From: Bacteroidaceae bacterium
Lineage (GTDB): Bacteria; Bacteroidota; Bacteroidia; Bacteroidales; Bacteroidaceae
Length of the DNA stretch: 35,716 nucleotides
NCBI GenBank assembly: GCA_017555845.1
Contig: JAFZFO010000015.1
Span: 1 to 35,716 of the forward strand
Reading direction: 5' to 3'
Made by a program: the position numbers and the translations under genes. Positions 23,478 to 31,929 of this stretch are shown one piece after another (the stretch's first letter is position 1; every line of letters begins with the position of its first letter). The notes beneath the pieces were generated by a model. The model had not been told where the DNA came from and did not search any database. It saw nothing but the letters and a program-made list of their open reading frames with translations.

Positions 23478-24764
23478 TCAGATTTTTTCAAGAACAGAAC
23501 CCGGATAGTAGAACGACAATATCTGCTCACATGAATAACCATTTTCACCCATCATGGCAGCACCAATCTGGCATAGTCCAACGCCATGTCCCCAACCTGC
23601 GCCTTTCAGCACAAACTGCACCTCGCCATTGGGAGCAAACTCCTTATCCACGACAAAAGCCGAACTGTAGAGGTGTGATTTTGACAGCCAACGGCGAATC
23701 TCCAGCTCCTTACCGACTGTCATTACTGTTTTTGAACCGACAATCTTGAGTTTCACTATTCGTCCCGATGCGCCACGTTCCACCGGCAGCAGTTCCTCTA
23801 TCGCACCGAAATCGATTCCAGAACGTTCGGCAACAAGTGAGGAGAGTTCACTTTGGGTGTACACCACCTTCCAACGATAAAAATCATTCGTTTCCCTGTC
23901 ATATCCGTTCAATATCTGCGAAAGCACCGTCTTGTCATCAGTAGAACAGTAGGATGAAGGCACACTCTCAATCCACTCACGTGCGCCCTCTTCTGTTGTC
24001 AAAAGAGGCTGTTGTGGAGCATCTGCACAATCCCTGAAAGCCTGCAGATAATCATAGTCCACACCTTCCCAGCAAGCCGAAAAACGTTCAGTGACACCAC
24101 CGCAGCATTTGCTGAAACGCGCATCACACACCTTGCCGTCGTATTTGAGTACAATATCACGGGTCTCCTCCACGGCACGTGCCACATTCGGATTCAACGC
24201 ACGCGTCATTCCCTGATAACGTTGGCAATGGTCATCGGCGCAGAAGTCAAAATTGTGGTGGTCTTCCCTTGCATACCAACGGACAATCTCGCTGTCGTTT
24301 TCATATCCAAGCTGCGCATTCTCCACGCGTTCACACCTGTCAAGTTGCGCATAGAGCCAACTGCGGGATATTACAGTGTGGGCTTTCAGGAACTCCAAGG
24401 ATGAAGTTGCCGACATCTCGCTCGAGATGACACTTACCAGATAATCCTCGACAAAAAGGCGATTTATCGCACGAACCTCGCCATCTTCGACAACAAGGCA
24501 AAGTTCGCCCTTGAATGTCTGGTCCTCGAAACGTTGCCAATGGAAACCAACTCCAATGACCACGTCATGCAGGACAAAACTGCAATCATCGGTCAATGGT
24601 TTGAAACATAGAGCTGAATAACCCTTTCCATTGAAACATAGCCTGCCATCTTCGATGAAAACAGAGTTGTCTGCAGGAACAGGCTTGCCATCAAGTGTAA
24701 AATCCCCGATGAAATCGAACTTTATGCGCGTAGCTCGCAAGATACCGATATCAACCTTCCTCAT
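23478..24764 (-). CDS. SpoIID/LytB-domain protein
   Basis: This 428-residue protein carries the SpoIID core: Asp-Tyr-Leu-Val-Ser-Val-Ile-Ser-Ser-Glu-Met (catalytic Glu116 by family analogy), Lys-Ala-His-Thr-Val-Ile-Ser-Arg-Ser-Trp, a Cys175/Cys180 pair around Asp-Asp-His that matches the family's metal site, Cys219-Cys220-Gly-Gly, and the C-terminal Gly-Trp-Gly-His-Gly-Val-Gly-Leu-Cys-Gln-Ile-Gly. Family members cleave glycan strands of peptidoglycan (lytic transglycosylase). The N-terminus is polar, with no signal peptide or membrane helix. It begins 1 base after the stop of the GT/DUF4922 gene, so the two proteins are probably made together. Confidence 0.88.
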   Translation of the reverse strand: MRKVDIGILRATRIKFDFIGDFTLDGKPVPADNSVFIEDGRLCFNGKGYSALCFKPLTDDCSFVLHDVVIGVGFHWQRFEDQTFKGELCLVVEDGEVRAINRLFVEDYLVSVISSEMSATSSLEFLKAHTVISRSWLYAQLDRCERVENAQLGYENDSEIVRWYAREDHHNFDFCADDHCQRYQGMTRALNPNVARAVEETRDIVLKYDGKVCDARFSKCCGGVTERFSACWEGVDYDYLQAFRDCADAPQQPLLTTEEGAREWIESVPSSYCSTDDKTVLSQILNGYDRETNDFYRWKVVYTQSELSSLVAERSGIDFGAIEELLPVERGASGRIVKLKIVGSKTVMTVGKELEIRRWLSKSHLYSSAFVVDKEFAPNGEVQFVLKGAGWGHGVGLCQIGAAMMGENGYSCEQILSFYYPGSVLEKI

Positions 24765-24765
24765 C

Positions 24766-27048
24766 TTATCCGTTCAGTTTTTCAGCAATGGCATCAGCCG
24801 TTTTTTCCGATATTGCAACCTCACACAACAGCGCTGCAGCCTCATCGGGAGTAATTGTCTCAAAATCACATTCACGCGGTGTCACCATCAGGCCGGCCAT
24901 ATCCAATGTCCCGGGGCTGACAAGGCGCTGTGATGCACCTTCGGCATAGTAGCATGAAGGGCGATGCTCTGCGCGTGGAAGCACAATGGTAACATAACCT
25001 CCTTCTGGCGCATAATATGATATCACATTCATTCGCGGTTCAAGTTCATCGGCCACCACAGGCAATGCCGCAAGCAGGCGATCAAACAGTTCTACAGAAT
25101 GTGAAACACTCTTAGCAGTTATCATAAAGAATGGCACAAGATAGCCTTTCATTTTGTATATGCTGCTATCACCAATGCTGCAAAGCGGTTCTTCTGCTGT
25201 AAATTCTCCTGCAGACATTGACCTTAACAGAGGGATATCGGCACTGCGGACAGCCTGCAGATGGGCATGATCGGGAGCCGAAGCACCACACTTCGCGCCA
25301 TTATAAAAAAGTGCCATTCCATGCCATCTCTCTGCCAGATGAAGCATATCGGCATACATCGGCTTCAACAATTGCGGTGTATGCAGCCTGCATGGCAAAG
25401 TAAAATGGTGTGGCAATATGGGATATGGATTAACAAGCAGCTCAAACGTTCCCATTGCATTCTCTGCAATCTGCTCTGCAGGGCGGTTTTCCCCACACAG
25501 GAAACATGGACGTGCAGCGAGTGATGCCGCATCGACCTTTGCTGCTGTAGAGACAGCCCTGGTGGGATTATACTGCAGATACACTCCATTCTGCAGGTCA
25601 CGGAACTCAACAACAGCTAACGCCTCATATCTCTTTGCAGCATCGGGCCATTGCACAAGTTGCTTCTCAAAAAAAGCATCCACGCCCTCGCGTGATATGG
25701 TAGTCCAATTGCTCACAAGTTCCTTACGCGCAGCGAATTCTGCAGAGCGCAGACTGTCTTTATAGTAGTTATGGGCATTCACCTTTTCGTGCGACAGCGC
25801 AGCATCGGAGTTTCCGCCCCATCTACGGCACAGATAGAGGACATCATATATGCGGCCAATCCTGTAACGACGCGAAATCTGCAGACCGACGGCATAATCC
25901 TCGCCATAGCTCACGTTAGGAAATCCAACTTCGCGTATCACCGGTGTAAAGAAAGCACGCGGTGCACCAAGTCCGTTGATTCTGAGAGCATTGTTACGTC
26001 CGTTCTCCTCGCTCCACTCACGGTGGTCAATAATACCCGGAGGCAACGTATTCAGTTCAAAATCACATATTCTGTATGAGCCTATCAACATTGCGCACTG
26101 CTGCTCATAGAAGCCATCAACAACACGTTGCAGAGTATTCTCATCGCTGTAGATGTCGTCACTGTCAAGCTGAACGGCAAAACGTCCGCAACGCGCATCG
26201 TTCACCGCCAACTGCCAACAACCGCCAATACCCAGATCGTTACGCGATGGGATTATATGCACCACCCTCTCATCGCCAAACGAGTCTATTATCTGCGGAG
26301 TATTATCTGTTGAATGGTTGTCAACCACCAATATATTGAATACAAACGATGTCTTCTGTTTAAGTACTGATGTTATGGCATCCGCAATTGTAGATTCACG
26401 GTTTAGAACTGGAATGACAACCGAGGCCTCTACTGGAAATTCGCCGGTCGAAAGGTCAATATTGTCATATTTGCAAGGAGGCAGCCACGCGCCCACCTGT
26501 TTGAGATGATGGGTACAAACCTCTTCCATCTCTATCTGCACATTACGCTGTGCCGGATTCACATAATCAAACTGTTTCTCGCCGCTCTTGCGTGTATCAT
26601 CCTCATCTACCGTGTACACATATTCCTGATGGTGATATATCTTGCCCAGACGCTCCATTGCCAGACGCAACTGATAAAATCCTGCATATTCGAATTCATC
26701 GAGTTCCATTCCGACATACTCCTTCAACGCATTGACCCTAAAAAGTATTACCGGACCAAAATCAAAGTCATTACGCAGGCTGCCGGGTTGCCAGTCTATA
26801 GTTGGGGCATCAACTACATTGCCATCTATCTTTTTACGATAATGTGAATAACACATCGTGGCATCCACGGGCATTACCTGAACCATTTCATCGAGCGATA
26901 CGTCATCAATCGACACACCACCCTTGCCAACAAGCAGCAGATATTCGCCCTTTGCCGCAGTTGCAACATTCCTGAACCATGCAGTCGACTGCAGCAGACT
27001 ACCGACAACGACTGTTTCTATATTATTTTTCGCCATTTTTTGAATCAT
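24766..27048 (-). CDS. GT2 glycosyltransferase fused to a HIT/GalT-like DUF4922 domain
   Basis: This 760-residue protein has three parts. Residues 1-195 resemble a degenerate GT-A domain. Residues 206-420 form a GT2 domain with Ser-Val-Val-Ile-Pro-Val-Leu-Asn-Arg, Val-Val-Asp-Asn-His-Ser-Thr-Asp-Asn and Asp-Ser-Asp-Asp (295-298). Residues 480-760 resemble HIT/GalT phosphorylases and nucleotidyltransferases, with Cys515-x-x-Cys518, Asn-Pro-Tyr-Pro-Ile-Leu-Pro-His-His (540-548) and the catalytic-type His-Ala-His-Leu-Gln (594-598). The C-terminal part corresponds to DUF4922. The protein may make or recycle a nucleotide sugar and transfer its sugar; the substrate is unknown. The ATG at 27036 is an equally good start, since a promoter box at 27054-27061 puts the RNA start near 27048. 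Confidence 0.82.
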   Translation of the reverse strand: MIQKMAKNNIETVVVGSLLQSTAWFRNVATAAKGEYLLLVGKGGVSIDDVSLDEMVQVMPVDATMCYSHYRKKIDGNVVDAPTIDWQPGSLRNDFDFGPVILFRVNALKEYVGMELDEFEYAGFYQLRLAMERLGKIYHHQEYVYTVDEDDTRKSGEKQFDYVNPAQRNVQIEMEEVCTHHLKQVGAWLPPCKYDNIDLSTGEFPVEASVVIPVLNRESTIADAITSVLKQKTSFVFNILVVDNHSTDNTPQIIDSFGDERVVHIIPSRNDLGIGGCWQLAVNDARCGRFAVQLDSDDIYSDENTLQRVVDGFYEQQCAMLIGSYRICDFELNTLPPGIIDHREWSEENGRNNALRINGLGAPRAFFTPVIREVGFPNVSYGEDYAVGLQISRRYRIGRIYDVLYLCRRWGGNSDAALSHEKVNAHNYYKDSLRSAEFAARKELVSNWTTISREGVDAFFEKQLVQWPDAAKRYEALAVVEFRDLQNGVYLQYNPTRAVSTAAKVDAASLAARPCFLCGENRPAEQIAENAMGTFELLVNPYPILPHHFTLPCRLHTPQLLKPMYADMLHLAERWHGMALFYNGAKCGASAPDHAHLQAVRSADIPLLRSMSAGEFTAEEPLCSIGDSSIYKMKGYLVPFFMITAKSVSHSVELFDRLLAALPVVADELEPRMNVISYYAPEGGYVTIVLPRAEHRPSCYYAEGASQRLVSPGTLDMAGLMVTPRECDFETITPDEAAALLCEVAISEKTADAIAEKLNG

Positions 27049-27053
27049 TTCCG

Positions 27054-27061
27054 CGAAAATA
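27054..27061 (-). promoter_or_regulatory. Candidate -7 box of the GT/DUF4922-SpoIID unit
   Basis: The minus strand reads TATTTTCG. Its position implies a start site close to 27048, giving a leaderless or 12-base leader RNA depending on which ATG is used. The short dyad at 27099-27114 nearby is purely A/T and may be chance. Confidence 0.35.
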
Positions 27062-27154
27062 GTAAAAACGCTTGGATGGCAACCATAAAATACAATAAAA
27101 TATTATTTAATATTAAAAAGAGAGCGAGATTACCGAAAAATCACTTTTTTGCAT

Positions 27155-27162
27155 TATCTTCG
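27155..27162 (+). promoter_or_regulatory. Candidate -7 box of the rlmN operon
   Basis: TATCTTCG lies about 50 bases before the rlmN ATG at 27212, preceded by a T-run. It is divergent from the promoter box of the GT/DUF4922 unit. No clear TTTG was found at -33. Confidence 0.45.
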
Positions 27163-27211
27163 CAAGGAAATATAATTTGTCGCAAACAAGCAAGAACCCC
27201 CACGGCGCATT

Positions 27212-28246
27212 ATGGAAGAGAAAAAAAGGAGATTGGCAGGAATGACATTGAACGACCTGACATCAGCAGTCAAAGAGGCAGGAATGCCGGCATTCACAGC
27301 CAAGCAGATTGCCGATTGGGTTTACAAGAAGCGTGCAGGCACCATTGATGAGATGTCGAACATCTCACTGAAGAACCGTACAAGGCTCAACGAGCTTTTT
27401 GAAGTAGGTTACTCGGCACCTGCCGATGCCGCACGTTCGGTCGACGGCACCGTCAAATACCTTTACAGGGTAGACAACAACCATTTTGTCGAGGCTGTGT
27501 ATATCCCCGATGGCGACCGCGCGACACTATGCGTATCTTCACAGGTAGGTTGCAAGATGAACTGCCTTTTCTGCATGACCGGAAAGCAGAAATACACCGC
27601 CAACCTCACTACAAACGAAATCGTAAACCAGATATTGGCATTGCCCGAATTCGAGAAACTTACCAACATCGTTTTCATGGGCATGGGCGAGCCTTGTGAC
27701 AACCTCGACAACCTGTTGCCCGCCATTGAGATCCTCACATCGGAATATGGATTAGGCTGGAGCCCGCACCGCCTGACAGTATCATCGGTAGGTGTACGCA
27801 AAGGACTCAAGCGCCTGCTCGACTCGGGCGATTACCACATAGCAATAAGCCTGCACCATCCCATCCCCGAGCAGCGTGCCGAAATCATGCCTGCCGAGAA
27901 GGGATTCCCCATAACCGAGGTGCTTGACCTTCTACGCCAGTACGATTTCAGCCACCAAAGAAGGCTCACATTCGAATACATCGTCTTCAAAGGAATAAAC
28001 GAGACACCATTCTATGCCCGCAAACTGGTGCAGCTTCTCAAAGGCCTTGACTGCCGCATGAACCTCATACGCTACCATGCCATCCCCGGCGTACCATTGG
28101 AGGGAGTTGACGAGGCCGGCATGACACAGTTGCGTGACTTCCTTACCCACAACGGCCTTTTCACAACCATCAGGGCATCACGCGGCGAGGACATCTTTGC
28201 TGCCTGCGGAATGTTGTCGACACTCAAACAGGAGAACAAACAATAA
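27212..28246 (+). CDS. rlmN: 23S rRNA (adenine2503-C2)-methyltransferase RlmN
   Basis: This 344-residue radical SAM enzyme methylates A2503 of 23S rRNA and also A37 of some tRNAs. It shows the N-terminal helical domain, the iron-sulfur motif Cys114-x3-Cys118-x2-Cys121, the Gly-Met-Gly-Glu-Pro motif, the Ser-Val-Gly-x-x-x-Gly-Leu section, and the mono-methylated Cys near the end (Ala-Ala-Cys332-Gly-Met). Length and motif order are standard. It heads the plus-strand run leading through the DUF4837-like gene and pdxA. Confidence 0.97.
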   Translation: MEEKKRRLAGMTLNDLTSAVKEAGMPAFTAKQIADWVYKKRAGTIDEMSNISLKNRTRLNELFEVGYSAPADAARSVDGTVKYLYRVDNNHFVEAVYIPDGDRATLCVSSQVGCKMNCLFCMTGKQKYTANLTTNEIVNQILALPEFEKLTNIVFMGMGEPCDNLDNLLPAIEILTSEYGLGWSPHRLTVSSVGVRKGLKRLLDSGDYHIAISLHHPIPEQRAEIMPAEKGFPITEVLDLLRQYDFSHQRRLTFEYIVFKGINETPFYARKLVQLLKGLDCRMNLIRYHAIPGVPLEGVDEAGMTQLRDFLTHNGLFTTIRASRGEDIFAACGMLSTLKQENKQ

Positions 28247-28263
28247 CAAAACATACCATACCT

Positions 28264-29268
28264 ATGAAAAAAGTATTTCTGTTTCTACTATCAATAGTGC
28301 TGTTGACCTCGTGTGGCGAGGATATCAAGCGCAAGTCTATGGGAGCACCATATGAAGTTATGCTCGTGTGTGAAGATGATGTTTGGGACTCTACAGCCGG
28401 CATAGCTATCGAGCAGGCTCTCAAGACCCCAATCCAAGGTCTTCCACAGAAAGAATCATCGTTCAAGATAACACGTCGCAACAACGATGGTTTCAACATT
28501 ACCGAGCAGGCGTTCCGCAACATCATCCTTGTAGACATCAACAGCAACCACAGCAAGTGCGAGTTCCGTTTCGAAAGGGACATCTACGCCGAGCCACAGG
28601 TGGTCATGGCCATCTACGCCCCCGACATGAAGTCTTTTGGAGACTACGTGAACCAGAATGCCCAGGTCATCATTGATTTCTTCACAGAGAAGGAACGTGA
28701 ATATCAGTTGGCCGAGTTGGCTGTAAAGCACAACAAGCAGGCGCTTTCATTGATGAAGCAGAAGTTCGGTTGCGAGATGAAGATTCCTGCAGGCATCAGT
28801 GGCTACAAGCAGGGAGAGGATTTCCTTTGGTTCTCGGACTACAACAACCCAAGCAAGGTCGAGATGCAGAGCTTTGCAGTATACAGCTACCCTTATACCT
28901 CGCCCGACAATTTCTCAAAGGAGCACTTCATCCATATGCGCGACTCTGTGATGAAGGAGAATATTCAGGGCGGAGAACCCGATTCATACATACAGACCGC
29001 TCCCGGAACAGTCGAGATTACAGCCGAGGCATACAACGGCAAATACATGAGCGTTGCACGCGGTTTGTGGTACATGGAGAACGACGACATGTTTGGCGGC
29101 GGCCCATTCGTCTCACACTCAATCGTTGATGAAGAGAACAGCAAGGTTATCGTTGTCGAGGCATTCGTTTATGCCCCCAACAAGGCAAAAGGCGGCTTCA
29201 TGCGCAAGTTGGAGTCATCACTCTACTCGCTGATGCTACCTGTTGACTTAGCAGCAACCGGCAAATAA
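28264..29268 (+). CDS. DUF4837-like lipoprotein
   Basis: This 334-residue protein has a lipoprotein signal (Leu-Leu-Thr-Ser-Cys17). The mature chain opens with Met-Gly-Ala-Pro-Tyr-Glu-Val-Met-Leu-Val and contains Asn-Ile-Ile-Leu-Val-Asp-Ile-Asn, Ala-Pro-Asp and Ala-Arg-Gly-Leu-Trp-Tyr-Met-Glu-Asn-Asp patterns that I associate with DUF4837, a Bacteroidetes family without known function. It lies 17 bases after rlmN and 39 before pdxA. Expected location is a membrane-anchored periplasmic or surface lipoprotein. Confidence 0.82.
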   Translation: MKKVFLFLLSIVLLTSCGEDIKRKSMGAPYEVMLVCEDDVWDSTAGIAIEQALKTPIQGLPQKESSFKITRRNNDGFNITEQAFRNIILVDINSNHSKCEFRFERDIYAEPQVVMAIYAPDMKSFGDYVNQNAQVIIDFFTEKEREYQLAELAVKHNKQALSLMKQKFGCEMKIPAGISGYKQGEDFLWFSDYNNPSKVEMQSFAVYSYPYTSPDNFSKEHFIHMRDSVMKENIQGGEPDSYIQTAPGTVEITAEAYNGKYMSVARGLWYMENDDMFGGGPFVSHSIVDEENSKVIVVEAFVYAPNKAKGGFMRKLESSLYSLMLPVDLAATGK

Positions 29269-29307
29269 CACATTTGAACACCAGAACAATTACAACCCGC
29301 ATACATT

Positions 29308-30405
29308 ATGAGCGAAAAAGGTAAGATACGCGTAGGAATAACACAAGGCGACATCAACGGTGTCGGCTATGAAATAATCTTCAAGACATTCGAGAATCCC
29401 GAGATGTTCGAAATCTGCACCCCAGTGGTCTTTGGCTCGCCCAAGGCTGCCGCATATCACCGCAAGGCGCTGGAGATGGAGATACCATACAATGCAATTG
29501 AGAAAGCTTCCGATGCACAAGCCGGCAAGCTGAACATCATCAACTGCAACAATGATGAGCTGCACATCGAGCTCGGTTGCAGCAATGCCGAAGCCGGACA
29601 GGCAGCATTCCAGGCACTGGAAAAGGCTGTCGAGGCCTATAAGAAGGGCGAGGTTGATGTACTCGTGACTGCACCTATTGACAAAAGCGCAATCCAGAGC
29701 GAGCAGTTCAAGTTCCCTGGCCACACCGAGTACCTCCAGGAGTGCAGCGGCGAGGAAGACAAGGCACTCATGATACTGTGCAGTGACGATTTACGCGTTG
29801 CCGTTGCCACATCACACCTTGCATTGCGCGACATTCCGGCAGCCATTACTCCCGAACTGCTTGAGGAGAAGATCACACTGCTCAACGAGAGCCTGAAGAA
29901 GGATTTCAACATTGATGCTCCCAAGATTGCCGTACTCTCACTCAACCCACACGCCGGCGACAACGGCCTGCTTGGCAAGGAGGAGATTGAAGTAATCACT
30001 CCAACCATCAGAAAGATGAACGACGGCGGAATCTTCTGCTATGGTCCATTCGCCGTAGACGGTTTCATGGGCAGTGGCAAATATGACCAGTTCGATGCAA
30101 TACTGGCAATGTACCACGACCAGGGCCTTGCACCACTCAAGGCATTGGCCATGAACACAGGAATCAACTTCACGGCCGGCCTGTCAATCATCCGCACCTC
30201 GCCTGCACACGGCGTTGCTTATGACATTGCAGGACAGGGCGTTGCCGATGAGAACTCATTCCGTCAGGCCATCTATGCAGCCATCGACATTATGCGTAAC
30301 CGCAAGTTCTATGCCGAGGCACGCCGCAACCCGTTGCGCAAGCTCTACTTCGAGAAGCGCGATGACAGCAACCGCCTGAACCTGCAGCAGGCCGACAACG
30401 ATTAA
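29308..30405 (+). CDS. pdxA: 4-hydroxythreonine-4-phosphate dehydrogenase PdxA
   Basis: This 365-residue enzyme of pyridoxal phosphate synthesis oxidises 4-phosphohydroxy-threonine with NAD(P). Motifs seen are Gly-Ile-Thr-Gln-Gly-Asp-Ile-Asn-Gly-Val-Gly at the start, Thr-Ala-Pro-Ile-Asp-Lys, Phe-Pro-Gly-His-Thr-Glu-Tyr-Leu, Leu-Asn-Pro-His-Ala-Gly, Met-Tyr-His-Asp-Gln-Gly-Leu and Arg-Thr-Ser-Pro-Ala-His-Gly. The three His residues in the second, fourth and fifth of these are the metal-ligand type. Length is slightly above the roughly 330 of E. coli PdxA. It precedes the head-group genes by 12 bases. Confidence 0.95.
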   Translation: MSEKGKIRVGITQGDINGVGYEIIFKTFENPEMFEICTPVVFGSPKAAAYHRKALEMEIPYNAIEKASDAQAGKLNIINCNNDELHIELGCSNAEAGQAAFQALEKAVEAYKKGEVDVLVTAPIDKSAIQSEQFKFPGHTEYLQECSGEEDKALMILCSDDLRVAVATSHLALRDIPAAITPELLEEKITLLNESLKKDFNIDAPKIAVLSLNPHAGDNGLLGKEEIEVITPTIRKMNDGGIFCYGPFAVDGFMGSGKYDQFDAILAMYHDQGLAPLKALAMNTGINFTAGLSIIRTSPAHGVAYDIAGQGVADENSFRQAIYAAIDIMRNRKFYAEARRNPLRKLYFEKRDDSNRLNLQQADND

Positions 30406-30417
30406 AATCTTCGTGAG

Positions 30418-31113
30418 ATGAAATTTGCAATCATTGCAGCCGGCGAAGGTTCAAGACTTGCACGCGAGGGCGTGAAAGCCCCCAAGCCACTTATAGAGTT
30501 ACAAGGCATTCCCATCATAGAACGCCTTGTAATGCTTTTTGCCTCGCAAGGCGCAAGCAGCATCAACATCATCATCAACGAGCAACAGCCCGACACGTTG
30601 CAGCTGCTCAAGAGACTGCAGAACCAGTACCCCATCAACATCGTTGTCAAGGACACACCAAGTTCAATGCACAGCCTGCATGCGCTGAGCCATCTGCTGC
30701 GTGGAGAGAAGTTCTGCCTCACCACTGTGGACACAATCTTCAAGGAGCAGGAGTTCACGGAATATATAAAGGCTTTTGAGTGCAGCACCTATGACGGACT
30801 GATGGCCGTTACCGATTTCATTGATGATGAAAAGCCACTCTACGTGGACACCGATGAGAATTTGAACATCACAGCCTTTGCTGATAGCCCCACTGCTGCA
30901 TCCAGATACATATCAGGCGGCATCTACGGCCTACAGGACAACGCACTCGACATACTTGACGAATGCATGGCGTCCGGCATCGAGAGGATGCGTAATTTCC
31001 AGCGCAGTCTTGTCAAAGGAGGCCTGCACCTGAAAGCGCACCCATTCAACAAGATCATTGACATTGACCACGCCGAGGACATTGCCAAAGCCGAAGAATT
31101 CCTTGCCCGATGA
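30418..31113 (+). CDS. Sugar- or polyol-phosphate nucleotidyltransferase
   Basis: A 231-residue single-domain NTP transferase. The N-terminus holds the nucleotide loop Ala-Ala-Gly-Glu-Gly-Ser-Arg-Leu and the Lys in Ala-Pro-Lys-Pro-Leu-Ile-Glu-Leu. Further on are Thr-Thr-Val-Asp-Thr (metal-site Asp, about 104), Tyr-Ile-Ser-Gly-Gly-Ile-Tyr-Gly and Ile-Ile-Asp-Ile-Asp-His-Ala-Glu-Asp. Such enzymes turn a phosphorylated alcohol or sugar plus NTP into a nucleotide-diphospho compound. Given the CDP-alcohol phosphotransferase two genes downstream, a CTP-using role making CDP-alcohol is likely but inferred. Its stop overlaps the next ATG as ATGA. Confidence 0.85.
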   Translation: MKFAIIAAGEGSRLAREGVKAPKPLIELQGIPIIERLVMLFASQGASSINIIINEQQPDTLQLLKRLQNQYPINIVVKDTPSSMHSLHALSHLLRGEKFCLTTVDTIFKEQEFTEYIKAFECSTYDGLMAVTDFIDDEKPLYVDTDENLNITAFADSPTAASRYISGGIYGLQDNALDILDECMASGIERMRNFQRSLVKGGLHLKAHPFNKIIDIDHAEDIAKAEEFLAR

Positions 31114-31925
31114 CAAAGATCGCAACCATAGCACGCAGTCCGATGGATTCTCCCAACATGACAGCCAACGACGCTGCCATACTGGAGAGCATCACGGCAG
31201 AACTTACAGAACGCGGCGTTGAGGTTGTACTTATTGGCGAGAACGAGGAGATACCGCATGACACAAAGGCCGTCTGCACCATGTCGCGCACGGCAAGCAT
31301 CATAGAAAAGCTCAAAATGGCCGAAGCGCAGGGAGTCACAGTCATCAACCCCACAGCAGCTGTCGAGAACTGTTCCCGCAAACGCTTTATGGAGATATTG
31401 CACGGCAACGCCATTCCACAGCCGCCGTTCAGAATTATGACCGGCGCCGACGGATTGGACGCGCATTGTTTCCCTTGCTGGATAAAGAAAGCCCACGGAT
31501 GGAGCAACCACAAGGACGATGTGACTTTTGCCGGCACAATGCAAGAGGCCGTATCAGCCATCGAGCAAATGGCAACACGCGGAATAACAGAAAGCATACA
31601 GATGCTGCACTGCACCGGCGACATTGTAAAGTTCTATGGCATAGGCCTCGACCTTTTCCACTACTGTTACCCCGGCAACGGCAAATTCGGCAAGGAGGAG
31701 ATAAACGGCACTCCACAGCACTACAGTTTCGACACCCACATGCTCAAGGCACTTGCCCAAAAGGCAGCCATAGCCATTGGATTGGATATCTATGGAGGCG
31801 ACGCCATCATTACCCCACAAGGAGAGATATTCATAATAGACATCAACGATTTCCCCAGCTTCAGCGCAATACGCGACATTGCAGCCAAGGAGATAGCAAC
31901 ATTGATAATGAACAAGACAAAATAG
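31110..31925 (+). CDS. ATP-grasp enzyme (RimK/inositol phosphate kinase-like)
   Basis: This 271-residue protein has an N-terminal pre-ATP-grasp part (about 1-90). The ATP-grasp domain has Trp-Ile-Lys-Lys-Ala-His-Gly (about 123-129), Val-Lys-Phe-Tyr-Gly, Tyr-Gly-Gly-Asp-Ala-Ile and the metal motif Ile-Asp-Ile-Asn-Asp-Phe-Pro-Ser-Phe (about 246-254). The Asp-Ile-Asn-x-Phe-Pro form recalls inositol-phosphate kinases of the ITPK type as well as RimK-type ligases. It may phosphorylate the head-group alcohol or ligate an amino acid to it. Upstream coupling is by a 4-base overlap, and the next gene starts 4 bases after its stop. Confidence 0.75.
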   Translation: MTKIATIARSPMDSPNMTANDAAILESITAELTERGVEVVLIGENEEIPHDTKAVCTMSRTASIIEKLKMAEAQGVTVINPTAAVENCSRKRFMEILHGNAIPQPPFRIMTGADGLDAHCFPCWIKKAHGWSNHKDDVTFAGTMQEAVSAIEQMATRGITESIQMLHCTGDIVKFYGIGLDLFHYCYPGNGKFGKEEINGTPQHYSFDTHMLKALAQKAAIAIGLDIYGGDAIITPQGEIFIIDINDFPSFSAIRDIAAKEIATLIMNKTK

Positions 31926-31929
31926 CACC

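Noticed and set aside
27099-27114. A/T dyad as an operator for the divergent rlmN and GT/DUF4922 promoters
   Set aside because: It is a 7-bp palindrome of only A and T in AT-rich DNA, which arises readily by chance; no second copy was noticed.
30924-31544. Minus-strand frames opposite the nucleotidyltransferase and ATP-grasp genes
   Set aside because: They cross the ATGA junction of two well-supported plus-strand genes and show no recognisable domain.
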